NCBI GenBank assembly: GCA_938008425.1
Contig: CALLKH010000074.1
Coordinates: 1-17,649 of the forward strand
Reading direction: 5' to 3'
Length of the DNA: 17,649 bases
Source of the DNA: an uncultured Planctomycetaceae bacterium
GTDB taxonomy: Bacteria > Planctomycetota > Phycisphaerae > UBA1845 > UTPLA1
The position numbers and the translations under genes are program-made. The notes beneath the pieces were generated by a model. That model was not told the DNA's origin. It did no database searches and saw nothing but the letters and a program-made list of their open reading frames with translations. How positions within the stretch are numbered: the stretch's first letter is position 1; every line of letters begins with the position of its first letter. Shown one piece after another: positions 1-8,012 of this stretch.

Positions 1-1
1 G

Positions 2-2140
2 GAGAAGGCGACGGATGATTATCTTCCCGCGCAGCGACTGACGCTGGTGGCGTGGAATCGGCTCGCCATGACTTTCTTCGGACCGCGGCCGCAGGCGGTG
101 GCGGGCTCGTACATCGCGTTTCACATCCTGTTGATCGTGGCGACTTATCACCTGGCCGCTCGACTGTTCGATCGCCGGGTCGGCCTGCTCGCCGCCTATT
201 TCACGGCGCTGGCGCCGCCATTCATTCATTACAGCACGACGATTCTGCCTGACATTCCGATTGCGCTTCTGAACGTCTTTTCGTTGTATGCATTCCTCCG
301 TGGCTACGACCCTGCCGAGAAACGGGAGCGCCTTCCCGCGGTGTGGATGTGTGTCTGCGGGCTGTCGGTGGGGCTTGCCTATCTGGCGAAGGAGACGGGG
401 CTGCTGCTTCTGCCGTTCTATTTCGTGCTGTGGTGCATTTACTCCCGCGGAAGAAACTGGAAAACGGCGGTTCGTCTCGGGTCGGCGTTCGCGCTGAGCG
501 TCGGCCTTGTCGTGGTGATCGAGTATGTGACGCTCGCCTATCTCTACGATCGATCGATCTCGCGCATGGAGTGGACCGTCAAGCCGCTCAGCACCAACGT
601 TCGGGAACACATCGCCCGGCATGGGACGAACCCGTTCGAACGATTCGCCACCGCCCAGCGCAAGATGAACGAGTTCTTCTTTTATCTGCCGGCGGCGCTG
701 AAATGGACGCTGGTCGCGCTGATGGGGTTGTATCCATTCATGCGCCGGGCGCGATGGCCGGTGTTCACTATTCTGGTTTGGCTGTTCGCCTACCAGACCT
801 GGGGATCCATGCGCTGGTCGGAATATTTCCCGCCGAGCATTCAGGCGCGCTACTACATCCCGGTGCTTCCGTTCGCGATCGTGATGGTGGCGTTCATGCT
901 GTCTCGCGGCGCGGATCAGCTTCGCCGCATCCGATCGGAGAAGCCGCGAAAAGTCGCGATGGGGGCGGTCGCGACGCTGTTCGTGCTCTTTCCGCTGCCG
1001 GGGCTCAAGGCGGTTGATCGGGTCGCGGGAAAGTCGTATCGATCCCCGATGGTGGGCGGCATCGCACGGGCGGTGACATTCGCGCGGCAGCAGGATCGAG
1101 GTCCGGTGGTTGTTTCGTCGAACTGCCTCGAGCGATCCCGCTATATCGTCCTGGATTCCGGCATCAGCGGCATCTTGACGGCGAACCGGGTCGACGCGGG
1201 CCGGCTCTCGGAACTGCTCGCCGAAGGCGGATTCTACTACATCGAATCCGCCGAGCCGGGCTTTCACCCGCAGTCGCCGCTTGATTCCGTCATGCGCACG
1301 ATCGTCGCGACGCGCTTTGAGCTTCCTTCCCGGGGAGACCCGTCCGCGCAGAACCGCAAGGCCGGCGCGTTCGAGCGAATTGAACAGTTCCTCGCCGCCA
1401 ACAAGGGCGTCTGGGGAATGCGAACAACTTCGGAGGTCGAGCTCGGCCGACTGATCATCGACGGCCGAGAGGCGATCGTGACAGATGTCGGCTGGTTCGC
1501 ACCCCTGAAGAGCCGCGCAGCTGAGCTTCGGCTGGCGGCCGGTCATCAGCCCGCCGCGGACCGCTCGCTGATTCCGCTCGGCGACCAGGCGATCCGGCTG
1601 GTTCGTGTGTCGGCGTCGCCCCCTGAGGGCCGGGCGATGGACGGGGCGGTGCGGGGAAGTGAATCATCCTCCGGCGAAGCGAAACTGGATCTGATTTCGG
1701 ATGGGCGCGGTTGGGTGTCGTCCAATCGGCACGGTGGAGCAACGCCGGGCGGCGAGGCGCATCCGGTGAGTGTATTGACCGGCGATGGGATGTTGAGAGT
1801 CACCGTAAATCTACCGGATGGCGGCTACGAGTGGCTGACGCCGGCTGCGGCGAGCGATCGCGAGTCGCCGCTGGTGCTGGACGATGGCGTTTATGTCTTG
1901 ACGATTGACCTGGAGACCGCCGCGAAGCCCGGCGTCGAACTCCGCCTTCGAATCTTCGATGACCCGGAATTCAAACGGCTGCGGCGGGCGCAGCGCATTA
2001 CGCCCAGAAAAGGCGTCGGACGACTGGGCCTGCGCGTCGCCGGCGGACCGGTGTACTTGCAGCCTTCGATCAAGCTCTCAGGCGTGGGCGAGCTCACGTT
2101 GAGGGCGTTTTCGATCCGGCCAGTCTCACGGGATGAATAA
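2..2140 (+). CDS. GT39/ArnT-like membrane glycosyltransferase, 5' end cut by window
   Basis: The reading frame is open from the first bases of the window, so the gene begins upstream; the GTG at 47 is only the first start-like codon inside the window. About nine hydrophobic segments lie between nt 105 and 1000 (one example is HILLIVATYHLAA), with the stretch PDIPIALLNVFSLYAF typical of GT39/PMT (glycosyltransferase RgtA/B/C/D-like) proteins. That family transfers sugars from polyprenyl-phosphate donors to lipid or protein acceptors outside the cytoplasmic membrane. The first periplasmic loop with the usual acidic catalytic residues is missing because of the window edge. The last roughly 370 residues form a soluble, presumably extracytoplasmic domain that I do not recognise. 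The frame ends six bases before a GTG that opens the next frame, but the next gene more likely starts at 2321. Family assignment is fairly secure; donor and acceptor are unknown. Confidence 0.8.
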   Translation, partial: EKATDDYLPAQRLTLVAWNRLAMTFFGPRPQAVAGSYIAFHILLIVATYHLAARLFDRRVGLLAAYFTALAPPFIHYSTTILPDIPIALLNVFSLYAFLRGYDPAEKRERLPAVWMCVCGLSVGLAYLAKETGLLLLPFYFVLWCIYSRGRNWKTAVRLGSAFALSVGLVVVIEYVTLAYLYDRSISRMEWTVKPLSTNVREHIARHGTNPFERFATAQRKMNEFFFYLPAALKWTLVALMGLYPFMRRARWPVFTILVWLFAYQTWGSMRWSEYFPPSIQARYYIPVLPFAIVMVAFMLSRGADQLRRIRSEKPRKVAMGAVATLFVLFPLPGLKAVDRVAGKSYRSPMVGGIARAVTFARQQDRGPVVVSSNCLERSRYIVLDSGISGILTANRVDAGRLSELLAEGGFYYIESAEPGFHPQSPLDSVMRTIVATRFELPSRGDPSAQNRKAGAFERIEQFLAANKGVWGMRTTSEVELGRLIIDGREAIVTDVGWFAPLKSRAAELRLAAGHQPAADRSLIPLGDQAIRLVRVSASPPEGRAMDGAVRGSESSSGEAKLDLISDGRGWVSSNRHGGATPGGEAHPVSVLTGDGMLRVTVNLPDGGYEWLTPAAASDRESPLVLDDGVYVLTIDLETAAKPGVELRLRIFDDPEFKRLRRAQRITPRKGVGRLGLRVAGGPVYLQPSIKLSGVGELTLRAFSIRPVSRDE

Positions 2141-2192
2141 GCTCACGTGAAAATATTTGTCGCCCGGATCGGCTGTGGTCGCCGAACCCGGT

Positions 2193-2204
2193 CGGTTCGA
2201 ACCG
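2193..2204. promoter_or_regulatory. Perfect 12-base palindrome upstream of the STAS gene
   Basis: CGGTTCGAACCG is its own reverse complement and sits about 115 bases before the chosen STAS start, just downstream of the glycosyltransferase stop. A TTGACT hexamer follows at 2213-2218, but I see no good -10 box at the right distance. It could be an operator, or chance in GC-rich DNA. Confidence 0.25.
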
Positions 2205-2320
2205 GAATTTGCTTGACTCCCGCGGTGCGATTCAAAGAGACTGGGATGGATGGCCCGGGAATGCGTGCTCACGGCGGCATGATTGTGTCGTCTCAGGCGC
2301 CGCTCGGGCAGGAACGCCGC

Positions 2321-2857
2321 ATGAACGCAAGAGCCACTCTCCAGTCCGCCGAGTCGACCAATCGCAGAACGATTCTCATTCGCGCGGTTGGTCCCTGCAA
2401 CATGTCGTCGTGTCCCGCACTCAAGGACTACATTCGCGGATTCAAGAAGCCGGAGATGGGCGATATCTACATCGATCTCTCCGGCGCCGAGTCGATCGAC
2501 AGCACGTTCACCGGGCTGCTGCTCTCGGTCGCGACCAAGAAGTTCGATGCCCAGGCCCCGGACCTGCATCTTGTCTCGCCGGCCGAACGCGTGCGCGAGG
2601 CGATTCGGTCCATGCATCTCGGCCGGTTCTTTGATGTTCAGGATCAACTGCCGGCCTGTGACGGCGAGTGGCGGGACATTCAGATCGATCCGCCCGAGGG
2701 AGCGCCGCTGGCGGAAACCGTGGTTGAGTGTCACAAGGAAATCATCAGGGCCGATGATCGAAACCGCGACGAATTCGGCCGCGTCGTCGAGGGATTCGAG
2801 GCCGAGTTGAAGAAATCGAAATCAGCGCCGGACGATGGGAAAGCGTCAGATCAATGA
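2321..2857 (+). CDS. STAS-domain protein (anti-sigma factor antagonist-like)
   Basis: This is a 178-residue protein. Residues about 17-110 read as a STAS domain: alternating strands and helices with IYIDLSGAESIDSTFTGLLL, where Asp60-Ser61 occupies the place of the Asp-Ser pair that is the phosphorylation site in SpoIIAA/RsbV-type anti-sigma antagonists. After it comes a charged, probably helical tail of about 65 residues ending in Lys/Asp-rich sequence. I chose ATG 2321 because it follows CAGGAACGCCGC and precedes the domain by a short linker; the same frame is open back to GTG 2147, but that 58-residue extension is Arg/Gly-rich and looks non-coding. No kinase (RsbW type) or phosphatase partner is in the window, so the role in partner switching is inferred from the family only. 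A perfect 12-base palindrome lies upstream at 2193-2204. Confidence 0.75.
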   Translation: MNARATLQSAESTNRRTILIRAVGPCNMSSCPALKDYIRGFKKPEMGDIYIDLSGAESIDSTFTGLLLSVATKKFDAQAPDLHLVSPAERVREAIRSMHLGRFFDVQDQLPACDGEWRDIQIDPPEGAPLAETVVECHKEIIRADDRNRDEFGRVVEGFEAELKKSKSAPDDGKASDQ

Positions 2858-2923
2858 TGCTTTCGGCGCAGCGGACCAGGGTCGTGCGGGACCGGAGTGG
2901 CGTTTGCGAAATGTGATGGCGGT

Positions 2924-3490
2924 TCATCGCCCGTAGGTCGGCGACTTCTCGGCGGGAGCGGGTTGGGTGGTCGCCGGCGCCGAGGTCGGCTGTGTCGTAG
3001 TAGCCGGCGCGGCAGCGGGTGATGCCGGCGCAGGCTCCGTGCTCGCCGGGCTGTCGATGGGAATCGCCAGCTTGCCGTTGACGTAGAGTTCCTTCCGGTC
3101 GATCGCGCCCGACTCGTCGTAGTAGACCCACTCGCCGTTCTTCTCGCCGAATAGATACTCTCCCTCGAACAGCACTTTGCCGTCGGCGTAGAAGGCCCGC
3201 CAGATGCCCGTCTCCTTGCCATCGGCGAAAAAGCCCTCGGCGCGAACCTTGTCATCCAGTGTTTTGACGAGGAAGCGGCCGTGGTTGATGCGTTCGTTGT
3301 TCGGCCCGCGCCGAAACTCGTAGAGGCGGACGTGGTCCTCCGCCTCTTCGATCCAGACTTCAGGCTCGGGGGCCTTGTTCACACCCGTGCCGGCGCCGCC
3401 CGCTCCAGTCGGCTTCGACGAGTCGCAGCAAACCTGCGAAAACAGGATCGAGACCGCAACGAGGCCCATGGCCCTTGCGGAGGCCATCAT
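2924..3490 (-). CDS. Exported MORN_2-like repeat protein
   Basis: This is a 188-residue protein with an N-terminal signal sequence (MMASARAMGLVAVSILFSQ) followed by CC, possibly a non-standard lipoprotein cleavage site; the -3 to -1 residues SQV or QVC are not a classical lipobox. Residues about 75-130 carry repeats of the form ADGKETGIWRAFYADGK and GEKNGEWVYYDESG, the Asp/Glu-Gly-Lys, Gly-x-Trp pattern of the MORN_2 (PF07661, YwqK-like) family. The C-terminal third is Pro/Ala/Thr-rich low complexity, probably an unstructured linker. I chose the ATGATG pair at 3490/3487, preceded by AGAAGA, because it leaves a normal signal peptide; a GTG at 3514 would add eight residues. The gene is divergent from the secreted TPR protein, so both may act at the envelope. 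Molecular function is unknown; such repeats are often protein or lipid contact surfaces. Confidence 0.7.
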   Translation of the reverse strand: MMASARAMGLVAVSILFSQVCCDSSKPTGAGGAGTGVNKAPEPEVWIEEAEDHVRLYEFRRGPNNERINHGRFLVKTLDDKVRAEGFFADGKETGIWRAFYADGKVLFEGEYLFGEKNGEWVYYDESGAIDRKELYVNGKLAIPIDSPASTEPAPASPAAAPATTTQPTSAPATTQPAPAEKSPTYGR

Positions 3491-3581
3491 TCTTCTGCCG
3501 TGTGGAGGCTTCACCGTTCACCGTCGTTTCGTATCTCGGGGCCTTGGAAAACCGCTGTTTCAGGCGTCGAAACCGCCCCTG

Positions 3582-3587
3582 ATTCTA
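3582..3587 (-). promoter_or_regulatory. Possible -10 box for the MORN-like gene
   Basis: Read on the minus strand the hexamer is TAGAAT, five of six matches to TATAAT, about 90 bases before the chosen start. The -35 region (TTCCTT at 16 bases) is weak, so this is a guess. Confidence 0.25.
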
Positions 3588-3657
3588 GCTGAACCCCCGC
3601 CGCAAGGAAAACTTATGCGCATCGGCCGGTCCGAAACCGCCTTGGGCGAACGTGATT

Positions 3658-3688
3658 TTGCCCGCCTCTTATCGGCACCCCATATAAT
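3658..3688 (+). promoter_or_regulatory. Sigma70-type promoter of the TPR protein gene
   Basis: A perfect TATAAT lies at 3683-3688, with TTGCCC (four of six matches to TTGACA) at 3658-3663 and a 19-base spacer. A transcript starting near 3695 would have a leader of about 40 bases to the ATG at 3735, including the purine-rich AAGAGGGG at 3717-3724. Confidence 0.5.
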
Positions 3689-3734
3689 ATCAACAGGTGC
3701 AATCGGCTTGGCCGTTAAGAGGGGTATGTGCATC

Positions 3735-5612
3735 ATGTCCCGAATGAGATTCAATATCGGCGTCGCGGTCGTGTTCTTGGCCCTCCTTTGCGCCGAGGCT
3801 ATCGCGCAGATCGATTATCGCGTTCCTTCGGTGAACGAAAACCGCGAGGGGCGGGCCCTTGACGCCAATCCCCAGGCCGGCGCCGGCGGCCTTAATCAGA
3901 ATCAGTTCAGCCAGCAGAACTACGCCTTCGACTACGGGCTTCGCTCGAGCAACATCATCACGGGCAACGTCACCGGTCTCGGGCGGTTCCAGGGCGACTC
4001 GCCGATCCTGGCCAACAATGCGTTTCGCGTTTCGATTCCCAGCGCCGGGCTGGCGCCGTTCCGGTCGTCCACCGTCGGCCTGCCCGAGATCACCAGCGGG
4101 CGCTTGAGCTACGGACCGGGAACGTATTACGACCCGCAACAGATCATTTCCGATGCCGGCGCGATCTCGCGAGGTTTAAACGCGCCGGGGTCGTCGCAGC
4201 TCATTACGCCGTATCGTCCGCTGCCGCTTCCCGCGCAGCAGGACTTGGTGCGAGCGCTTGGCGGGCAGGACCCACTCGCCCCCGGGTCGCAGCAGGCTGC
4301 GCCGTTCACTCCCGGCCTTCGCCAGACCGAGGTGACGTCCACGTCAGGATCGACGGGCCTGAGTCCGACGGTTTCTCCTTACAGTGCCGCGACGGCGTCA
4401 TCCATCTTCGGTACACCATCGCTGGATACGTCATTGAATTCGAATTATTCGTTCGGATCGCCCCTGGGATTGAACACTTCGCGAAATAACCCCTTTGCGC
4501 CGAAGCCGCCGGCCCCGCCACAGGGCGGACTGTCGGCCGCATCGTCAGCCTCCGCCGATCTGTCGGCTGGCACCGGCTCACTCAATGAGCGATCGCCGAG
4601 CGATTCACCGGTTTATTACAGGGATCCGCTGGCCGAGGCGACCGAAGCGGCTCGCACGGGCGGCCCAGCCGACCCGATGACGGGCGGCGGCGGTGCGGGA
4701 ACCCCGCGCTCGTTTGGGTCGGCGGCCGAGGCGGCGCGTGCCCGTGGCGGATTCGGAGGCCCTGCCGTTGCGGCGGAATTCGAGCCTGGATTGAAGCAGA
4801 TCCCACTCGGAGACGACCTGTTTCATGATCTGATCGGCGCGCTTTCATCGGCGCAATCAGCCGGCGCGCCGCGACTGGGGTTCCTCGGTCGCGCGACGCA
4901 GGCGCAGGAGGATTCGAAGGTCGGTGCCGTCGGTTCGACGCCCGGATCTTCCGGTCCTGGTGACAAACTTGCGGGCGATCGCGACGAAAAGGGGACGATT
5001 GACCTGTCGACACCACCCGGCGGTGTGAATGAGGTTACAGACAAGCAAGTGAAGAACACCGTGGCGGCGCTTCGATGGGCGGACACGGGTCTCGATAGTC
5101 CGATTCAGAGCTTCGCGGGCAAATATGAATCCCAGTTGAATTCGTACATGACCGCGGCCGAGGACCATCTCAAGCGAGGCGAGTATTACAACGCCGCGGC
5201 GCAGTATGAGATGGCTTACACGATCGATCCGGCGAATCCACTGCCGCTTCTGGGCCGGGGGCACGCCCTCGCGGCCGCGGGCGACTACATGTCGGCCGTC
5301 AGTTCGATCGAGCGGGGGATTGCCCGGTTTCCGCAAATCGCGGCATTCAAGATCGATCTTCTGACGATCGCGGGCCGGGTGGATGCGTTTGATATTCGAC
5401 GCGCCGACCTGGAGCGTCGCCTGGAAACGAGCGAGGACTACCGGCTGCGCTTCCTTCTCGGCTACATCGAACTCTACTCGGGCCAGGAAGAGCGCGGTCT
5501 GCGAAATCTTGAAACGGCGTCAAAGGCGGCGCCGGCCGACGGGATCATCGCCAAGTTTCCGGATCTTCTCACGGGCCGCGTTGAGCTACCACCGATTCGA
5601 ACCGGTCGCTGA
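3735..5612 (+). CDS. Secreted low-complexity protein with C-terminal TPR repeats
   Basis: This 625-residue protein opens with a clear signal peptide (RFNIGVAVVFLALLCAEAIAQ), so it is exported. Residues about 30-440 are low complexity, rich in Gly, Ser, Pro, Ala and Asn, with many LGTPS/SFGSP-type turns and no recognisable domain. Residues about 468-540 form two tetratricopeptide repeats (YMTAAEDHLKRGEYYNAAAQ followed by a second GRGHALAAAGDYMSAV unit), and the tail LRFLLGYIELYSGQEERGLR may be a third. TPRs bind protein partners, so a scaffold role at the cell envelope is plausible. I chose ATG 3735; ATG 3726 is only one base after AAGAGGGG, and ATG 3744 also works. The open frame runs upstream to 3375, but that part overlaps the promoter and the divergent gene and is not coding. 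No catalytic motif is visible. Confidence 0.75.
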   Translation: MSRMRFNIGVAVVFLALLCAEAIAQIDYRVPSVNENREGRALDANPQAGAGGLNQNQFSQQNYAFDYGLRSSNIITGNVTGLGRFQGDSPILANNAFRVSIPSAGLAPFRSSTVGLPEITSGRLSYGPGTYYDPQQIISDAGAISRGLNAPGSSQLITPYRPLPLPAQQDLVRALGGQDPLAPGSQQAAPFTPGLRQTEVTSTSGSTGLSPTVSPYSAATASSIFGTPSLDTSLNSNYSFGSPLGLNTSRNNPFAPKPPAPPQGGLSAASSASADLSAGTGSLNERSPSDSPVYYRDPLAEATEAARTGGPADPMTGGGGAGTPRSFGSAAEAARARGGFGGPAVAAEFEPGLKQIPLGDDLFHDLIGALSSAQSAGAPRLGFLGRATQAQEDSKVGAVGSTPGSSGPGDKLAGDRDEKGTIDLSTPPGGVNEVTDKQVKNTVAALRWADTGLDSPIQSFAGKYESQLNSYMTAAEDHLKRGEYYNAAAQYEMAYTIDPANPLPLLGRGHALAAAGDYMSAVSSIERGIARFPQIAAFKIDLLTIAGRVDAFDIRRADLERRLETSEDYRLRFLLGYIELYSGQEERGLRNLETASKAAPADGIIAKFPDLLTGRVELPPIRTGR

Positions 5613-5728
5613 TCGGGCTCGGCGAATGCAGCCCTAACCAAATGCGATTGCGAAGTTTGTTACAGGTCGATCGCGGAGAATTCCGCGATTCAGGTGTTGG
5701 TATTGGCACGATTGTGTGTGGCGCTGCC

Positions 5729-5774
5729 AAAAAAAAGAAAGCACCGAGTGCCTCAGGGGCGTCCCGGTGCTTTC
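5729..5774 (-). terminator. Rho-independent terminator, minus strand
   Basis: The arms GAAAGCACCG (5737-5746) and CGGTGCTTTC (5765-5774) form a perfect 10-base-pair stem with an 18-base loop. On the minus strand the stem is followed directly by eight U (the A run at 5729-5736). On the plus strand no U run follows, so it is directional and would stop a transcript from the right. No minus-strand protein gene lies upstream of it for more than 2 kb. Confidence 0.75.
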
Positions 5775-6280
5775 CGGAGGGGAAAGAAGCCGTTGTATAA
5801 ATCCCTCGAAAGGGCGTGCGGCCGGACCGCATTCCTCCGCTATGATTTCACAAGCGGATCACCAAATTCTATCCTTGGTAAGTCCGCATATCCACAAGTA
5901 TCGACCAAATTCCCCAACCGCTATAAACCTACTATTCGCGATAGGCGGTTTAGTCAATCTCCTTTTACGGGCCGGACGGTCGTGGGTTCCGCGTTCGAGC
6001 CCTTGTTTCTAACTTATATGCAGGGCCCTGCCCTCTTTCAGATGATTCGTCCGAATACACGGTTTCGCTGAAGTTAACATTCTAAATTATTGGACGTTAG
6101 CATTGCATCGGGCCTGTCAAGGGTGTGGCGGTGGCACCTTGGATTGAACGTTTAATCGTTCGCATTGACTAAGTCGCGATCCTTTAAGGAGTAAACGCCC
6201 AGGGATCGTCGGGGCACGCCGCTTCGCGACATCCGCCGGCGATCGGGCGCCTGCCTCCTTTATGGGAAGACGGCCCGTTA

Positions 6281-6308
6281 TTGACAGTGGCTATCAACTG
6301 TCTAAACT
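6281..6308 (+). promoter_or_regulatory. Probable sigma70 promoter of the tRNA-Arg gene
   Basis: A perfect TTGACA at 6281-6286 is followed after 16 bases by TAAACT at 6303-6308 (four of six matches). It points at the tRNA, about 150 bases downstream, with no other plus-strand gene between. Confidence 0.4.
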
Positions 6309-6456
6309 CCATTTTCTCTCCGGGCGACCCGTCGCAGCGGCTCTTCGAGGATGAAGATTCGTCGCGCGAGGTCCAGCCGACGCAGCGCGATTCCCGGGCA
6401 AACCAATCTCAAGCGGGATTGGCGTGTCTTTCGCGCCGCGAAACGGCCCGGCACCG

Positions 6457-6530
6457 GACCCCGTAGCTCAGCTGGATAGAGCGCAGCCCTGCGAAGGCTG
6501 AGGTCGGACGTTCGAATCGTCTCGGGGTCG
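6457..6530 (+). tRNA. tRNA-Arg, anticodon GCG
   Basis: The full cloverleaf can be drawn. The acceptor arms are GACCCCG (6457-6463) and CGGGGTC (6523-6529) with discriminator G6530. The D stem is GCTC/GAGC around AGCTGGATA. The anticodon stem CAGCC/GGCTG encloses the loop CTGCGAA, with anticodon GCG at 6491-6493. The T stem GGACG/CGTCT encloses TTCGAAT. CCA is not encoded. Anticodon GCG reads CGC (and CGU by wobble), an arginine codon common in this window. Most bacteria instead use ACG edited to ICG for this box, so this is an uncommon choice. Confidence 0.93.
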
Positions 6531-6641
6531 TTTTCGCTTCGCGTTCCATTGCGATTCCCAGGACATACCCGCGGCTTTCAAACTTTTCGATTGTCATGCC
6601 GCGAGCGCGTCGCGCTTCAATTTCGCTAGAATTCACCCACG

Positions 6642-7961
6642 ATGATCACGCAGCTCAACGACACACCCGCCCTCGCGGACATTGCATCCAGGGTCGAGAA
6701 CGGCGAACGGCTGACCGTAGACGACGGCCTGGCACTCTACGCCTCGCGCAACATCCATGAGATCGGCCGGCTGGCCAATCTCGTGCGGGAGCGCCTGCAC
6801 GGCGACGTCGCCTACTACAACTTCAACCGCCACATCAACTACTCGAACTATTGCGTGCTTCGGTGCAAGTTCTGTTCGTTCTATCGCCAATACCCGCGCA
6901 ACGGCGAACAGCCCGGTTCCAACGCGGACGCGGGCACGAAAGCGTCGACACACACCGACGTACTTGCGGCGCCGACGGCAGGCGCGATTTCCCTGCCGCT
7001 CTTGAGTGGCGCCGCAGCGAGCCATGATCGATTTGACGCCCAGCCGGATGCCTACGAGATGACGCTCGACGAGGTCGTCGCGTCGGCGGTCGAGGCATAT
7101 TCACTTGGGGCGACCGAGGTTCACATCGTCGGCGGCCTGCATCCGAAGCTGCCGTTCGCGTATTACCTCGACCTCTGCCGGCGGATTCGCGCGGCGTGCC
7201 CGAAGATGCACATCAAGGCGTTCACGGCGATCGAGATCATTCACTTCACGCGCATCTCGAAGCCGCGGCTGTCGATTCGCGAGGTGCTTGAGCAGCTTCG
7301 CGACGCCGGGCTCGGCAGCCTGCCGGGCGGCGGCGCAGAGATCTTCGACGATCGCGTGCACGGTGAGGCGTACAAGAACAAGGTCGGCGAGGCCGGCTGG
7401 TTCGACGTCCATCGCACCGCCCACGAACTTGGAATCTACACCAACGCCACAATGCTCTACGGCCACGTCGAGACGATCGAGGAGCGCGTTCGGCACATGG
7501 TCAAGCTGCGCGACCACCAGGACGCGTCGCTTCACGCCCGCAAGGCGGCGTTCAACTGCTTCATTCCACTTTCGTTCATTCCGGATGACAGCGAACTGGC
7601 ACACCTGCCGGGGCCGACCGGTCTTGACGACCTCAAGACGCTGGCGATCAGCCGGCTCATGCTCGACAACATCCCTCACATCAAGGCGTTCTGGATCATG
7701 CAGAGCCCGAAGCTGTCGCAGGTCTCGCTGAACTGGGGCGTGGACGACATCGACGGCACCGTCGTCTATTACGACATCACCAAGCGCGAGGGCGGCGCCG
7801 GCAGCCGCCACCAGGAGATGTCGCTGGACAAGCTTCGCAGCCTGATTCGCGAGGCCGGGCGAACGCCGGTCGAGCGGGATACGCTGTACCGGCGGGTGAA
7901 TCGCACGGACAATGGCTGGAGTGTGAAGGGCGAGACCGACGCGTGCGCGGCCGTTCAGTAG
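6642..7961 (+). CDS. mqnE: Aminofutalosine synthase MqnE (radical SAM)
   Basis: MqnE joins SAM-derived adenosyl radical to a chorismate-derived enolpyruvyl benzoate to give aminofutalosine, an early step of the futalosine route to menaquinone in the cytoplasm. The radical SAM motif CxxxCxxC is at Cys71, Cys75 and Cys78 (YCVLRCKFCSF). Family signature stretches follow: GATEVHIVGGLHPKLPF, HIKAFTAIEI, PGGGAEIF and HELGIYTNATMLYGHVET. The protein is 439 residues, longer than the roughly 370 I expect, because of an insertion of about 50 residues (87-137, nt about 6900-7050) between the Fe-S cysteines and the YEMTLDE strand; it is Ala/Gly/Ser/Thr-rich and looks like a loop. ATG 6642 fits the family start; the Shine-Dalgarno is weak. 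MqnC, the nearest paralogue, lacks the HxVGGLHP...HIKAFTA pattern, so the MqnE call is strong. No other mqn gene is in the window. Confidence 0.9.
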   Translation: MITQLNDTPALADIASRVENGERLTVDDGLALYASRNIHEIGRLANLVRERLHGDVAYYNFNRHINYSNYCVLRCKFCSFYRQYPRNGEQPGSNADAGTKASTHTDVLAAPTAGAISLPLLSGAAASHDRFDAQPDAYEMTLDEVVASAVEAYSLGATEVHIVGGLHPKLPFAYYLDLCRRIRAACPKMHIKAFTAIEIIHFTRISKPRLSIREVLEQLRDAGLGSLPGGGAEIFDDRVHGEAYKNKVGEAGWFDVHRTAHELGIYTNATMLYGHVETIEERVRHMVKLRDHQDASLHARKAAFNCFIPLSFIPDDSELAHLPGPTGLDDLKTLAISRLMLDNIPHIKAFWIMQSPKLSQVSLNWGVDDIDGTVVYYDITKREGGAGSRHQEMSLDKLRSLIREAGRTPVERDTLYRRVNRTDNGWSVKGETDACAAVQ

Positions 7962-8012
7962 CTTGGCAATCGTCTGGCACTTCTGCGACAACTGCGTCTG
8001 TACAGCGACGTG

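Larger units (their letters stand above)
5613..6456. other. 844-base non-coding region, AU-richer, structured
   Basis: No convincing gene is present. The two plus-strand frames at 5694-6071 and 5716-6012 run through a terminator and have no recognisable features. About 5840-6180 is clearly lower in GC than its surroundings. Hairpins seen: 5855-5887 (CGGA and ACCAA arms against TTGGT and TCCG), 5916-5950 (AACCGC/GCGGTT), and 6146-6161 (GAACG TTTAAT CGTTC). ACCAAATTC occurs twice, at 5861 and 5904. On the minus strand a TTGACA lies at 6120-6115 and an intrinsic terminator at 5774-5729, so a minus-strand RNA of up to about 360 nt is possible. I found no tmRNA, RNase P RNA or SRP RNA hallmarks. 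Confidence 0.5.

Noticed and set aside
3375..3734. Upstream extension of the TPR protein frame
   Set aside because: It overlaps the divergent MORN-like gene and the TATAAT promoter, and hides a clear signal peptide.
5694..6071. Two overlapping plus-strand frames of 125 and 98 residues
   Set aside because: Both span the terminator hairpin, lack ribosome binding sites and domains, and have a composition unlike the window's genes.
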